DNA of 64,000 bases from Thozetella sp. PMI_491 (Eukaryota > Ascomycota > Sordariomycetes > Chaetosphaeriales > Chaetosphaeriaceae): contig MU270130.1 in NCBI GenBank assembly GCA_021432635.1, forward strand, positions 58,085 to 122,084. The letters run 5' to 3'. How positions within the stretch are numbered: position 1 is the first letter of the stretch; each line of letters begins with the position of its first letter. Position numbers and translations under genes: made by a program. Shown here one piece after another: positions 11,740 to 23,277 of this stretch. The notes below the pieces were generated by a model, which saw only the letters and a program-made list of their open reading frames with translations, did not search any database and had not been told where the DNA came from.

Positions 11740-13196
11740 ATGGCTCTGCCCCAGAAGTTTGCGCCCGATGTCGAGGGCTTGCGTGCATCTTACATCGGAA
11801 CACATCTTAATCAGCTTCCCAAACCGTCCGTGGTCCTTGACAGGGCCAAGATAAAGCGGCATTGCCAGTCTCTTCTAAATGCTGCCGACGCTCTAGGGGT
11901 AGACTTCCGGGCACACGTCAAGACGCACAAGGTAACGTGCATTTCCAGCCTCACTCGCCCGCCAGCATATAGCCACTGATACTGATACGGCATCGCTAGA
12001 CCAGAGAAGGAGCCCGCATGCAGAGCGGAGAAACGAGCAAAACAGTTCGTCTAGTGGTGTCGACAGTTGTTGAGTTCGAGCATCTACTGCCGCTGTTGCG
12101 AGAATTTTTGGATAGTGGCCGCCAAGTCAATGTACTATATGGCATCCCAATACCCCAGTCTCAAGTTGATCGGCTGGCGGCGGTTGGTCGTCAACTGGGC
12201 CCAGGAACCATTTCTGTCCTTATCGACCATGCATCACAGCTCGGGCACTTGGGCCGCTTCTTTGCACAGGCAGGGTTTGCCGCGGGTGTCTATTTGAAGA
12301 TAGATACAGGCTATCACCGCGCGGGTCTTCCCCCTTCGGGTGTCAATAAGGATAACTTGGTTGCTCGACTAATGGATCTTGAAAACCAAGGCCAGGCAAG
12401 CTTTATCGGCCTGTATTCGCACAGCAGTCTCAGCTACAACGACTCAACACCGAGGCAGGCAATGGCAAATCTCGAAGACGAGATCCAAGGGTGCCTTGAT
12501 GCACTTGAAAACAATGCTTCCTTGTTCCCACCCAATAAAGAGATCACGATCAGCGTCGGGGCATCGCCTCAGGTAACGGCAGTGGAAAATCTAGTAGGAC
12601 AAGAAGGCACCCTATCCGAGGACGCCGAACACCTACGGCAGACCATCCTCAAGGTCACGGCGGAGAATCCTAGTGGATTTCGCACAAGACTGGAACTTCA
12701 CGCTGGAGTTTACTCTATCCTAGACGTACAGCAACTTGCCACTCACTCTCGGGCACACCTTGGAGACTACGAGGATGAGATTGCCATTTCTGTCGTCGCT
12801 GAAGTGTGCAGCGTGTACAACAACGGCGAGCGGCAGCAGCCCGAGGCGCTGTTGGCGGTCGGCGTGCTAGGTTTGGGGCGAGAACCCTGCATATCGTACG
12901 ATGGCTGGGGAATTATTGATCGCGAGGCCTACTCTACAGGGAGCTCCAAACCAGAGCACCGCTTGATTATAAAGCGTGTCAGCCAAGAGCACTGCATTGT
13001 GGCGTGGGCGGACAGCGCAAAGCTCGACGGCCAAGGATTGCTGCCGCCGATACCTCTTGAGGTAGGCCAGAGCGTGCGCATTTATCCGAACCACGCGTGT
13101 ATCACCGGGGCTTTGTATGGCTGGTACTTTGTCGTGGACTCTTCGGACGCCGAGCCCAAGGTTGTGGATGTTTGGAGCAGGGTCAGCGGGTGGTAA
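11740..13196 (+). CDS. D-serine dehydratase, fold-type III PLP enzyme
   Basis: Exons 11740-11931 and 12000-13196, with a 68-nt intron (branch-like CTGATAC), give 462 residues. Family knowledge: eukaryotic D-serine dehydratases (yeast Dsd1p, EC 4.3.1.18) use PLP and Zn to convert D-serine to pyruvate and ammonia through 2-aminoacrylate. The PLP lysine is Lys61 in RAHVKTHK at the end of exon 1. The alanine-racemase N-terminal barrel follows, and a C-terminal PNHAC motif carries the expected Zn-binding His and Cys. The related D-threonine aldolase class is the main alternative. The RidA gene converges on it 78 bp downstream, which suits removal of the reactive enamine or imine product. Confidence 0.9.
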
Positions 13197-13274
13197 TTGG
13201 CTATGGCCTGCCAACTAGAGTATTATTCTTATGCAATCTTCAAATATTTTATATTGATATCTCTAGACACGAAT

Positions 13275-13787
13275 TTACGAGTTCGAAAGGACCGCCACAC
13301 ATTTGAGTTCAATGTCCGAGCTATATGGGAGTTCCTTTACAGCGACACAACTTGTGTTGAACCGAAATTAGGATCCGTCGTGCAGGTAGGCAAGTGCTTG
13401 ACTCACGTTCGTGCTGGTTTGAGAGTTCCCCAGTAACTCTTATATACGGGAGTCAGAGTATCGGCGTCAAGAATGTTTGTCAGGAAGATTGTGACCTCGA
13501 CCACGCTCTCTAGGTTGGATCCTGCCTGCTTCAGAACAGCTGTGAGATTGCGCATTATTTGATGCTATCACATAATAAGCTCGGAGAAACCATAACAGTT
13601 GACTTGGAGGAGGCAAACATACAAAACGATCGATGACTGTCCCTTCCACCATGTGCTTGGTGACCGGGTCGGCCCCCAAGATTCCGGAGGTGAACACAAA
13701 ACCGTTAGCGATGATTGCTGGGGTGTAGACGCCCGGTCGAAGCGTGGGAGCTTCATCGGTGAATACGCCGACTTTTGCTGAAGACAT
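13275..13787 (-). CDS. RidA/YjgF/UK114 imine deaminase
   Basis: Three exons, 13787-13623, 13564-13407 and 13350-13275, encode 132 residues, the normal size. The introns are 58 and 56 nt with donors GTATGT and GTGAGT. Hallmarks are the TSGILGADP segment in exon 1, the NLESVVEVTIFL block in exon 2, and RTCVAVKELP, whose Thr codon is split by intron 2 and which carries the substrate-binding Arg. Family role: hydrolysis of 2-aminoacrylate and related imines to ketoacids. Its position tail to tail with a D-serine dehydratase gene, which makes that intermediate, supports the assignment. The N-terminus has no clear mitochondrial leader. Confidence 0.9.
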
Positions 13788-14551
13788 GTTGAGTTAGACT
13801 ATGATTACGGTTGTTGGTTCTCTTGCACCTCTTAGGTTCCGCGTTGAAACAGTGACGGTTCGAGGTTTCCTACAAGCCCAATGTATCGCCTAATATCGAC
13901 AGACTGGGATCATTTGCTTTCCCTTTCGATGGAAGGCTAATGTAACATAAGAGTGGCTAGCGCGCTACGTCGCACATTCGCTGACATGTAAACCTTCTCA
14001 TGTCGTCCTACTAGTTACAGGGCCGTGGTTACGCCTTCGTTAAGCCATACAATAGAGAGATGCCGTCGCTCCCGCACACCAGATGGGGTAAAGTCCAAAA
14101 GACTTCCTCCAGTTGCAGGGGGACTATTTCGAAGCTAGCATTCTCTTTCCTTGAGACCTACGTTTTATCGCGCCAGAAAAGAGGCAGTGGCGAAACGCGG
14201 TGGTTTGAGTCGTGGATGTTTACGGGAGTGCGCATTTAGCGCTTCATGAATGTGGGACCATCTGCGTCGTCGCTCTCGCGCACCCAAAATGGCTAGCTCA
14301 AGTAGCTCCGGTGGAGAAGGTCGGGAACTGCGTTCTCGCGAGCTAGAAATGGCAAGGCGCGTCGTGATGGACCGAGACCGCTAGAGGCGTGCGATCCCGT
14401 GTCCGCTTCGTCAAGGGACAGACTTGGCTTCCGGCCCGGGCCCCTGCGCCTCGGCGATGCCGGAAAGGCAACATGGGAATCCAAAGACGTGACAGCCAGG
14501 CATCCTGCTACTCACGTTGCCGAAATCGCTGGTAATCCTTCGGTTTGAAGC
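13788..14551. other. Intergenic, no gene seen
   Basis: 764 bp between the RidA start and the 3' end of the Zn2Cys6 regulator gene. It contains the RidA promoter. Short frames show no family features. Confidence 0.45.
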
Positions 14552-16657
14552 TCAAGTTGTCCCATAATAAGCCTGTAGATCTCCAGTGGTTCGGCATCTC
14601 GCATACACCAAGAACGATTTGATGAGCTGGCTGTGATAAGAGCCAAATTTTCCGCTCCCGCCTCCGTCATTCACGGCCTGGAATAGCGAGAACACGTCGC
14701 GGCCATCCCGGCGTTCGCGGTTGACGAGTCGTAGAGCATCCAGGATCTGAAAGACAGGAAAGTTGCCTTCTTCAAAATCCTGCCCCTTTAAACGGTCTTC
14801 CAACCATTGTTGTATCCAAAGCCCGACTACAAGCCTGCGTGAGCGCATAGCACAAGTCAGTAGCAAACCGGCCAAACCAATGGTGAAGACGTTGCATCGG
14901 ATGCACTCCTTCCAGTCGATGCCGGCCGCAACGCGGAGGAGGGTCAAGACCCAGGCCTCGCTTTGCTCGTAGATGTGGTCGATATCGACAAATGAAGCAA
15001 TATCCAGACTTTGAAGCGGCCCAGTGCATAGTAAAGCTCGAGCGGTGGCATAGTAGGCAAAATTCATCGCCGAGTTGTGCGAGTTGAAACGGAGAGGCTG
15101 GACTTGGAGTTCTTCCGAGCGAAGGGCCGCCTGCCCTTCTTGGATATTGGTTGCCTCTGACCGATCAGAAGCCGGCAGGGAAGCATACCAAAGGTCCAAT
15201 TTATTTGATTGGACTCCCGCAAGAGCTGCAAATCCACTCTGTGGGAGTCTATTTGCGAAAGGTGCTGCTTCTGCATCACTTGAAAGACTTGGTGCGTCGC
15301 CGACTTCCATGATTATGTCGTTCTTCGTTTGTATATCCCAACGTGCAATGACGGCCGCCGCATTGATGCGATGCGATTCGCAGAGCATCCAGAGCATCAA
15401 GGCTCTACGGGTGTCTACTGTAGCTAGGATTCCATCTATTTCAGGGCAAAGCAAAGGGTCAGAGTAGTTGTGATGAAAGTCTGGGGTGCTGAAATGTGCT
15501 CTGCGCCACCAATTTTGCATCTTCACCTCGACCCATGCGGCCAGCAGGCTGGCGCTCCAAGGTGTGGTCGAGCAATTGTAATCCATGGTCAGCTTTTCGA
15601 TCGCGTCGGAGTGGAGGCGAAACTCTTGGAAGTTGCCCATTGATGCCTCCAAGTAGCAGAAAAGTACTAGCACGGCTAGACCAAGGGTAGGATTTGAATC
15701 GAAGTCTTGCCGACTCCACCATGCCATTTTTCGTATCGCGGATCCGTAAAGCTCGCTGCTCAGACACTCATGGGCCGCGTCGGGGCGAAAGCAGAGCCCC
15801 GGTGTATCTGATAATCTGAACATCTTTCTCTGCGGGTGAGACCGACTGAGGCGACAGGCAGAGAGGGTTGCCATGATATCTGTGATGAGCGACGGCCGCT
15901 CTAAAAGAGAGCTGAGATGATGGAGAGATATGTGCATCGCTGGCAAGCATTGTTCCTCCCATTTGTTTATGTAGAACCTGACTGCATACTTAGGGTCTTG
16001 TTTTGGCACGAGGGCTGCGGGCGTTGAAACGGGGTTCTTGTCGTAAGCAGCCGCCTGCCCTTCCTCTCCTGAGGGTACGCTCGAGTCGGAATCGATCTCC
16101 CATGCCCTGATCAGAGCTTCCGGTGGGCCAATGTGGTCATGGCCGAGCGTCCAGCTGGGTTCAGTGCCTTGCTCGAAAACTATGCTGAGTAGTGTATCTA
16201 GGCGGTCGCGGACATCTGCTGATGGTGGTGGAGAAGAGGTGGTTAATGGGACCGAGAAACTGTCAAGACATGTCTCTGATGGCTGTATTAAATGGCCACT
16301 AGCTCGTGAACTTGTCAATCCCTGCTGCTGTGGAACGTTTTCAGCTAGTATAGGGAATTTTGTAACGTCTTGAGAGACTGCAGGTTTCGCGTTTGTCCCA
16401 TTTTTGCCCGCAGGCTCTGTAACGGTACGAAACTCGAATGTTGGCGACACCGGTTCGCAAACTCTCCCTAGCTTCTCGCAGCCTCCGCAACAGGGCTTCT
16501 GCTCATCGCACTACGACTTTATTAGCCGTGAGTTCTTGTACCATAACCATGCCTGAGGATGGCTGACTTTTTTGCGCCTTTGCCGGCAACTCTTGCATCC
16601 CGTGCGACTGCGGCAAATATTTGTCTTTTTTGGACGAGCCGGTGCCGGCTTGTACAT
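14552..16657 (-). CDS. Zn2Cys6 transcription factor with fungal_trans_2-type domain
   Basis: Exons 16657-16568 and 16510-14552, split by a 57-nt phase-0 intron inside the zinc cluster, encode 682 residues. The joined cluster is Cys-x2-Cys-x6-Cys-x6-Cys-x2-Cys-x6-Cys (residues 21-48), preceded by a basic stretch. The donor is GTCAGC, weaker than usual, but only this join restores the sixfold Cys pattern. The rest is helical with the C-terminal region typical of the fungal_trans_2 class. Start: ATG 16657. An in-frame extension upstream has no ATG. Nuclear regulator; the nearby D-serine dehydratase/RidA genes are candidate targets by position only. Confidence 0.88.
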
Positions 16658-17593
16658 TGCAAAACGGCCCGGCTGAGGGTAGCCGGTTGCGAAGGCTTCT
16701 ATAGGCCCTACAGCTGGCGAGATTAACCTCCAGTATGCATTCCCATTCCTCTGAGTCGAGGCAAGCGGGGACAAAAGAGGCGAAAAGCCCTGACTTGGGA
16801 TCCCTTTAAAAGGCTAACGCAAAATGCGTAAGCTTAGATCACCTGAACCGGACAGGAACTACATAAATCCGATCGGGGTGGAGGTCAGCTTATCACCAAC
16901 AATGCGGTGGCAGAGTTTGTGGGAGTCAGCATCATGGGGCGCGTGTCCGCCACGATACAGTTGGTCTTGCCGAAGTGGAAAGGGACTAGACAAATCCGGT
17001 CGTCCTCCACTCGTGACGATGTCTCTTCCATGGAGAGGTGGGAGCGGTCGGGGCTTGAGCATGGTACCCCACTCGGCCGGTAGTTAATCGCCGGCCTGCG
17101 CACATTTACATTGGATGCACAATCGTATAGACTCCCTCGCACACCCCGGGAGGCTGACAATCGTCAAATTATTTTATTTTATTTTTTGGACTTCAACTCA
17201 CCTTGCCTTGGCTCAACGGCTAGCGTACGGGCGGAACGGGGTGAACGTGGTCGATGCGGTCAGAATGTTATCTATGTACATAGAGAGAGGGCCATGGAAA
17301 AATCGGCCTGCCCGAACCTGGGAAAGTGTTACCGGATTGGGACAAAATGCGAGAACCCCCCCTGGTGCTCCCCAAACGTATTGGCTCGGGTTACGCACGA
17401 AATCGGCGTTAATTGGTCCGCGGCCCCTGAATACTCCCGCGCTGGGGCCAATTCAGGCGCATATCGAACTGTTCATCTTGACGAGGAACTGCCTCATTCT
17501 CCATTCTCTCATTTATCATGTGGACGCCATCACGGGCCGCCACACGATACAAGCTCCATCAATACTGTACCCCGACGCAAATACGATCGCAAG
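16658..17593. promoter_or_regulatory. Divergent promoter between two Zn2Cys6 regulator genes
   Basis: 936 bp between two divergent regulator ATGs. Open frames on the plus strand at 17111-17597 have no recognisable features and are taken as chance. CGG/CCG triplets are frequent, but I see no clear repeated operator. Confidence 0.4.
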
Positions 17594-19448
17594 ATGACCC
17601 AATTCGGCAAATGCGACACGTGTCGGCAGCGCAAGGTGAAGGTGTGTCATTTGATCCGCTACCTCCTCGAGCAAGCCTGACGCGCGCTACCACGACCAGT
17701 GCGACGAGAAGCATCCCGTGTGTGGACGGTGCATGAAGGCAGGAAGGGAATGCAAGTACGGAACTTTTGAAGACCCCTTCCGGGTTGTTCTGTCCACCGA
17801 CCCCAGCGAAACCCCGGCAGCTGTACCAAAGCCGGACCCAGAAGACTCTAGGGATGCGGGGCGGTTGAGGCTCAGATCAACGCGGGTGGCGGCCGCGGGG
17901 GCGGGCTTCTTCCAGACATTTGTTTCCATGAGCATCCCGGAGAGCTCTGACCAACCGGGCCCAGGAAACATTGGGTCCCAGCCAATATGGTACATAGAGC
18001 CTCGCGAACCAAGCCTCCCAAGAGTCCCAATCCCCCAACCGCTCCCCAGTGTCGCCCCCAGCCAATTGAGGAAATGGATCTCACTTAACGAGATCATTAC
18101 CTCGGGACTAGACACTAAACTGGTGCTGGGCGAGTGGGCCGAGTACATCCCAGAGCGCCTTCAGGCCGAAGGGGCCCTTCACTGCGCCATGGAATGCTTC
18201 CTCGACGGGTCCAAGGCCTTCGCGAACCGCAGTGCCGAGAATCTTGCCAAAAGCCACAAGTCCAACGCTAAGGCGCTGCGTAGCATCCGAAGCACCATTA
18301 TCCAGGGGGGCTCTGTAGCGATTCTGCAAGATGTCTGCATTGCGATCTGCTTGCTCCGCATTGTCGAGGTATGTACCCTATACTTGCTGGTCTGGCCTGG
18401 GCTTTGTGACTATCACCTACTCACCGGCGTGCCATTGGGCAGCTCCTGCTTAGAGCAAGTACAGGCGAGTTCAAACTACACCAGACCGGCGTCATCAAGT
18501 TGCTACTGCACGTCAGCAAGCAACAACGCCAACTGAATCGCTTAACCAGGACCATCTTCTTGCACTGTGCCCCCTGGGACGTAAGTTTCCACCCAAGCTA
18601 TCTAGGCATACGACGCTGCTGTCTGATCCTATATCTTTTAGACGGACGCCGCCATCTGGGCTGGCCGTGACTCTGTGTTCGACAGCCCCGCCTGGCTGGC
18701 GCGGTATCCGCTACCAGGCACGGGCTGTAATGTGCTGTCAGCTGATGCCGTCCACGACTTTTATACCATAAGTGCCGTTCAGATTCCCCGCCTGGTGCGA
18801 CTTGTTCGCGCCGCGCGTGCCGATCCGACCAATGTTGCCGCCCGCGCTGATGCGATTGCCCTCGCCTCCAAGCTGTATACGCCGACCCTCGACGAGTGGA
18901 TCGATAGCCACCTCAAATCCGGTAACATACGAGAGGTGCCGACCAAGATCAAAGGCAATCCCCTCCCGACGAGCTACGAGTTCGACTCCTACATGACATA
19001 CTGCCACTCGCTCGCCTATTTTGACCTACGCGTCACGTTATGCGGCCTGATCCTGTCTCTCTGCGCCATCGAACCGCCTATGCCGAATCTTTACCCCCCG
19101 CACCTTGACCCGGTCAAGGTTGCGGCGGAGGACATACGCGGCGCCGAGTGGATTGCCATGGGGGCCGAGAACGCGCACCAGCACGTTCAACGCATGCCCG
19201 CGCCCTTCGACCTCATGCGCCAGAATGGGCGTCTGAGTATGTCGTACGGCACGTGGTATCGCCTAGAAAAGCGCGCCGGAGGAGAGTGGTCGACGGACGC
19301 CGATGCAGAAAAGGCACGCATGATGCGTGTCTGGGTGCGTAAGATGGCGAATGAACTGGCCTTGAAGCTAGGGGCGGTAGCACCGCCAGAAATAATGGTG
19401 GTTCATAAACATGAAGTGTACATGGGGGGGCCTCTTCCTACTCGGTAA
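17594..19448 (+). CDS. Zn2Cys6 transcription factor
   Basis: Exons 17594-17641, 17700-18368, 18443-18580 and 18642-19448, with introns of 58, 74 and 61 nt, encode 553 residues. The start ATG lies six codons before the first Cys. Intron 1 splits the zinc cluster in phase 0, exactly after the two basic residues that precede Cys3. The cluster is Cys-x2-Cys-x6-Cys-x6-Cys-x2-Cys-x6-Cys. The middle and C-terminal part is helical, with the long regulatory region usual for these factors. It is divergent from the other regulator gene, with cluster intron in the same place, which may mean the two are related. Targets unknown. Confidence 0.87.
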
Positions 19449-19463
19449 CCACCATTCGAACTT

Positions 19464-19478
19464 GGGGGGGGGGGGGGG
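19464..19478. repeat. Poly-G homopolymer of 15
   Basis: A run of 15 G lies just after the stop codon of the Zn2Cys6 regulator. Its length is uncertain in most sequencing methods. Confidence 0.8.
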
Positions 19479-21164
19479 CCTCATATATCCTGCTAGTGGG
19501 CAAGACCCCTTTCTCGACCTATTCTCCAATACATTCATCACGATAGCCTGGGCTAGACCACCTAATGATAGCTGTGGCAGGTTTTCGTGGTATCTTGACC
19601 GGGATATAAGTAACGAGGCTGGGCATATAGTGTTTAGAGCTGTCATATCTAGCGTAAGAAGGAATGCGATGTGGCCGCAGCTCAGAATTATAGGGTATGT
19701 GTATAGTTCTTCCGAGAAGCAGCATCTTGACACACTAACTGGATTTACTACAGGAAGTTACGCTGCTGACGACTAGGTACCTAAGCGCGTGTTGGACTAG
19801 GGGTTGCACATTTTTGCGCCGAAGCGACACACTGATAGTTAGTCACTAGGACAGTTAGTTAATAGAAATTCCTTCATTTTTTTAGAAAAAAGAAATCGTC
19901 GCATCTTTAATCGCAACGACCTACAGTGTTCCACATAGAGCAAGGTACTTGAGCCCCAACGCAGAAGTAACTCTACCGATCAGCTTGTCCTTTCGCATCC
20001 TGAATCCGCCTTAACCCTTCAACCGATACCCGCAAACGTTCATGGGGCAGACGGAAATCCTTATACCGTAACCCATATACTTGATTGAGATGTTTTCAGA
20101 TTTAATTATGGTATTGGAGGTTAATAAGAGAAAGAGCTGATTAGACGCTAGCACGTATTTGAAATGGGATGGATTGGAGCGCCAGCTTTTCTTTTCACTT
20201 AGTACTCTACCGGACTCCCTTCCAGCCCCTGGCCAAGATCATTCCATAGGGTGACGCCCCAGTTACCGTGTAAATAATGCTAACAGATTGCTTCGTTTCT
20301 TGTACACTTGAATGGTTGTAGTGACAACACTGCTAATGAGGACACAGTAAATGAGGAGAGCTCAATGCTGTTGTTACACCAACACACAGCGGCGGCAGAA
20401 GGAGGAGCCGTTATTTCATACCCTTTGCGAGTAATTATTATATACTCACCTATCATGCTTTAGTAGAAGTCGATGCCTATTTAGTATCCACAGAATGTTA
20501 TTTGTCCCAGGATCCTTCGTCTACGATAGTGCGTCATAATTACTCTGCACTCCTTTTACGGGCGAGCCTCTTCAACCCGGTGGGTTAAGTAACTAGATTT
20601 GGGTCCGGGAGAGGGATGCGCGTGTCAACAGATGAGAGAATATTGGTTGCAGGCTGCTTGCTCAACTTAAGGATGACAGACCTCGACAGCCACTAGCCAG
20701 AGCAGCACAACTACACTAGCGCTTCAGGCTACGCCTTCGCCCTCGTCATTCGATACTACTTGTTTAGCCAAGAAAAAGGCAGAAAGCTATTCTCACCACT
20801 AAAGAGGTTCACGGAGCGCTACTTTCTCATTCCGATAAACCTCGCCGCGTACAATTCTTTTACAAAGCCCCCGCCGCATGCTGATGTAGGGCTATGCATG
20901 AGGAAGCGTTCTTGGATCTCCTCGGTGCAACATCCAGCATTCTAGACGGCCAAGTTTACAAGTTAGGGTCTAAACATTTTGTCTGCTAGTAATTGTCGTG
21001 TAGGTTTATGGGCTAGGTTGATATTCGTATATCGCATTAACCCAGTAGAGCAATATTTGAAAGGTATCACATGGCTCATGTGTGAAATAGGTAGGTGCGA
21101 AAGAGCCAACACTTACCCCTCTTCCAGCCAAAGTGGCGTTGTGAGGCAAGACAAAACTGCGTAA

Positions 21165-21176
21165 CCGGACGTCCGG
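21165..21176. promoter_or_regulatory. 12-bp palindrome CCGGACGTCCGG upstream of the SnoaL-like gene
   Basis: A perfect palindrome centred 138 bp upstream of the ATG at 21309. It contains CGG and CCG half sites, the form bound by many Zn2Cys6 dimers. Function is inferred. Confidence 0.35.
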
Positions 21177-21308
21177 GTATTAAGAGCCTGAGCCCCTCAC
21201 CCTCAGCACCCATGCAAGTTATCTTTTTCTCGAACAATGATCAAAGGTTATCGTCCCTGTATCCCGCCCTTTCCCAAGTTTACGGCTGATTGCTTCTACG
21301 CGTAGACT

Positions 21309-21848
21309 ATGGCGCAGCAGGGAACCGAACCTGCGCCTATTGATGCCTTTGCACCCCAGGAGCTTGGCTCGACGGATAGCCAGGAGCAATCAGAGAGCCC
21401 GCTGGCCGAGATATCACACGCTGATACGGCCCCTACCTCGGCAAAGACCTTCCCAGACACAGTTTCTCTTCTTCGCTACATGTACGAAGACGTTAGACGT
21501 ATCTCCCATATTGCCACGCGCGGAATCCTCTTGCACACGTTCGACCGAGCCCTCAGCTCCCCGCCCAAGCCGCCACTACGGGGCATTGTTGCAGCACAAG
21601 CCCATGAAGATGCTCTTGTTGCTGCCTCTGGAAGCTCACTCTTTATGGATGTGGAGAAGATAAGCGCCAATGATCACTTCGGCGCCGTGTTTGGCATGTT
21701 GCGGGCTAAGGCGACTGCTGGTACCGAGGAGTTGGCTGTTCCTTTCTGCGGTTTCTGGAGATTTGAGGAAGGGCGAGCGGCCGAGCACTGGGAGAATGTG
21801 ACTGACATAGACGCTCTGGTGGGTCATTTTGAGAGAATGAAGGCATGA
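21309..21848 (+). CDS. SnoaL-like / NTF2-like fold protein
   Basis: A single exon of 179 residues. The first 45 residues are polar and Pro/Ser/Glu-rich. The remainder fits the SnoaL-like alpha+beta barrel: an N-terminal helix with YMYEDVRRI, a central block ending in HFGAVFGMLRA, and the C-terminal strand pattern FCGFWRFEEGRAAEHWE, where GR..EHW is characteristic. Members range from polyketide cyclases to isomerases and orphan stress proteins, so the reaction cannot be named. It converges with a carboxymuconolactone-decarboxylase-like gene 169 bp away and sits at the edge of a group of catabolic or tailoring enzymes. Confidence 0.78.
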   Translation: MAQQGTEPAPIDAFAPQELGSTDSQEQSESPLAEISHADTAPTSAKTFPDTVSLLRYMYEDVRRISHIATRGILLHTFDRALSSPPKPPLRGIVAAQAHEDALVAASGSSLFMDVEKISANDHFGAVFGMLRAKATAGTEELAVPFCGFWRFEEGRAAEHWENVTDIDALVGHFERMKA

Positions 21849-22016
21849 CGACGGCTGATCAGCGATTCGAAATATGAGTTAAGCTAAGAAAGAGAATGCA
21901 AAGATATGCTCAAGTGTGATGCTTCACTACCGAATAAAAGGGAGGGAGACATGGGAAAGTAGGTCCGGCAGTATATTGGTGTCTTTCTGTTCATAGCCCA
22001 CCCCCCGCATTGCCGT

Positions 22017-22503
22017 TTACACTTTGGCTTTGGGAACCTCGCCGGACTTTTTGACTTGAGCGACAACCTCTTGGGCGATCATTAGAGCGTCTCTACCAGC
22101 GGGCACCCCGCAATACACCATTGCATGCCGACATGCTTCGCATATCTGCTCCTCAGTGAGCCCGTTATACAGAGCAGCACGGATGTGGAGGCGTAGCTCT
22201 GGTGCGCGGTTCAATGCGATCAACATGGCAATGTTCATGAGGGACCTATCCCGCAAAGAAAAGCCAGGCCGTGCATAGGAAGAAAAGCAAACTTCTGCGA
22301 TATACTCTTGGGATGTCCTGCTGAATACATCATCTCCCTGCAAAAGAACACGTACGTCAGCCTTAATCCGTCCAAGCTATGATAATCATACGCACGCTCC
22401 CACTCTGATTCTGTAGGTCGGCAAGGTGCTTTTCGCCAAAGAATTCTCTAGCCATCTGGGCCCCAATCATGAGCTTGCTGGGTTCGTCCTCGTCCGACAT
22501 CAT
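22017..22503 (-). CDS. Carboxymuconolactone decarboxylase-like protein
   Basis: Exons 22503-22396 and 22337-22017, with a 58-nt phase-0 intron, encode 142 residues, similar to 4-carboxymuconolactone decarboxylases. Recognisable are the RDRSLMNIAMLIALNR segment, the LRLHIRAALYNGLTEEQI helix pair and the C-terminal ACRHAMVYCGVPAG block. In the beta-ketoadipate pathway this family decarboxylates a ring-cleavage lactone. Other members are peroxidases (AhpD) or polyketide tailoring enzymes. Two adjacent ATGs (22503 and 22500) are possible starts. The oxidoreductase gene next door is in the same orientation. Confidence 0.85.
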
Positions 22504-23277
22504 GGGCTGCTGAGCTCAGTTATTGTGATCGGATCCTGTTCACTCTTTGGCAGAATATTGTGTTCCTGAAGAACTGCTCCCGGGGAAAGACGTCAAGATT
22601 TAAGTTACATTTTAGTACGATCTCACAGGGCATCAATTTCTCGACTGCACACACACACACACACACACGGTAGGCTGTAGTGTCGGCTTAGCGCTGGGCT
22701 TCAAAGTCGAAGTACCGACTGCCGAATCGAGGCCCACAAGCCGACTGCCGATTGGAGCAACAAGTTAATAAGAAGTCGATATACTGGTTCCTGATTCCTC
22801 CGTTTACTGTTCGGGATCCCCAGTTCCTCCAATCAGAGGCTTATTCTCAGAACGATCATCTCGATTACTCTCTGAGATCGTCCTTTACTCTTCTTATGAC
22901 ATCCAGCAATACCATGGCATTCAGCCATATCGTGACATCCAGTGATGCTGACGAAAAGAAATCTTGCTATCGCCCCTCTCTCGTGCCTGAGATTATCGAC
23001 AAAATCTCCTCTTATCAAGACTGGATGCTCACCGTCAGTAACTTCGTCATCACCTCCGGCTTCATTCGCCGGCGCTCTGAGGGCCGAGAAGCAGTCTTTG
23101 TCTTGCGTTTCTTGTTATAGGAAATGTGAATTGGTAGTTGTATCTCTTTCAACCCATTAATAAACGTAAGTGAACCTAGTGAGCTGAAACAGCACAGGGC
23201 CTCGCGCAGTGCCTTTGCAGGGTGTTCCGAGAAACCAGATATGTCGAGAACACAAGATTCAATTAATTCTACAAAGA
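22504..23277. other. Intergenic with CA microsatellite, no gene seen
   Basis: It contains a CA repeat and a small ATG frame at 22898-23120 (74 codons) without family features. It spans the promoter of the decarboxylase-like gene and the 3' side of the oxidoreductase gene. Confidence 0.45.
22648..22668. repeat. CA dinucleotide microsatellite
   Basis: About ten CA units lie 145 bp upstream of the decarboxylase-like ATG (gene on the minus strand). Confidence 0.9.

Larger units (their letters stand above)
19449..21308. other. Intergenic, 1.9 kb without a gene
   Basis: It begins with a poly-G run (19464-19478) and is AT-rich from about 19850 to 20500. No frame shows family features. The last 150 bp probably form the SnoaL-like gene promoter. 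Confidence 0.5.

Noticed and set aside
16658-16774. Longer N-terminus for the first Zn2Cys6 regulator (from 16774)
   Set aside because: The in-frame extension begins with TTG and lacks an ATG; ATG 16657 is preferred.
17111-17597. Two overlapping frames of about 160-190 codons upstream of the second regulator
   Set aside because: They overlap in different frames, lack domain features and lie in promoter sequence; the true gene start is the ATG at 17594 that leads into the zinc cluster.
22898-23120. Small ATG frame of 74 codons upstream of the oxidoreductase 3' end
   Set aside because: No family features, no signal peptide, and composition not clearly coding. It may be chance in intergenic DNA.
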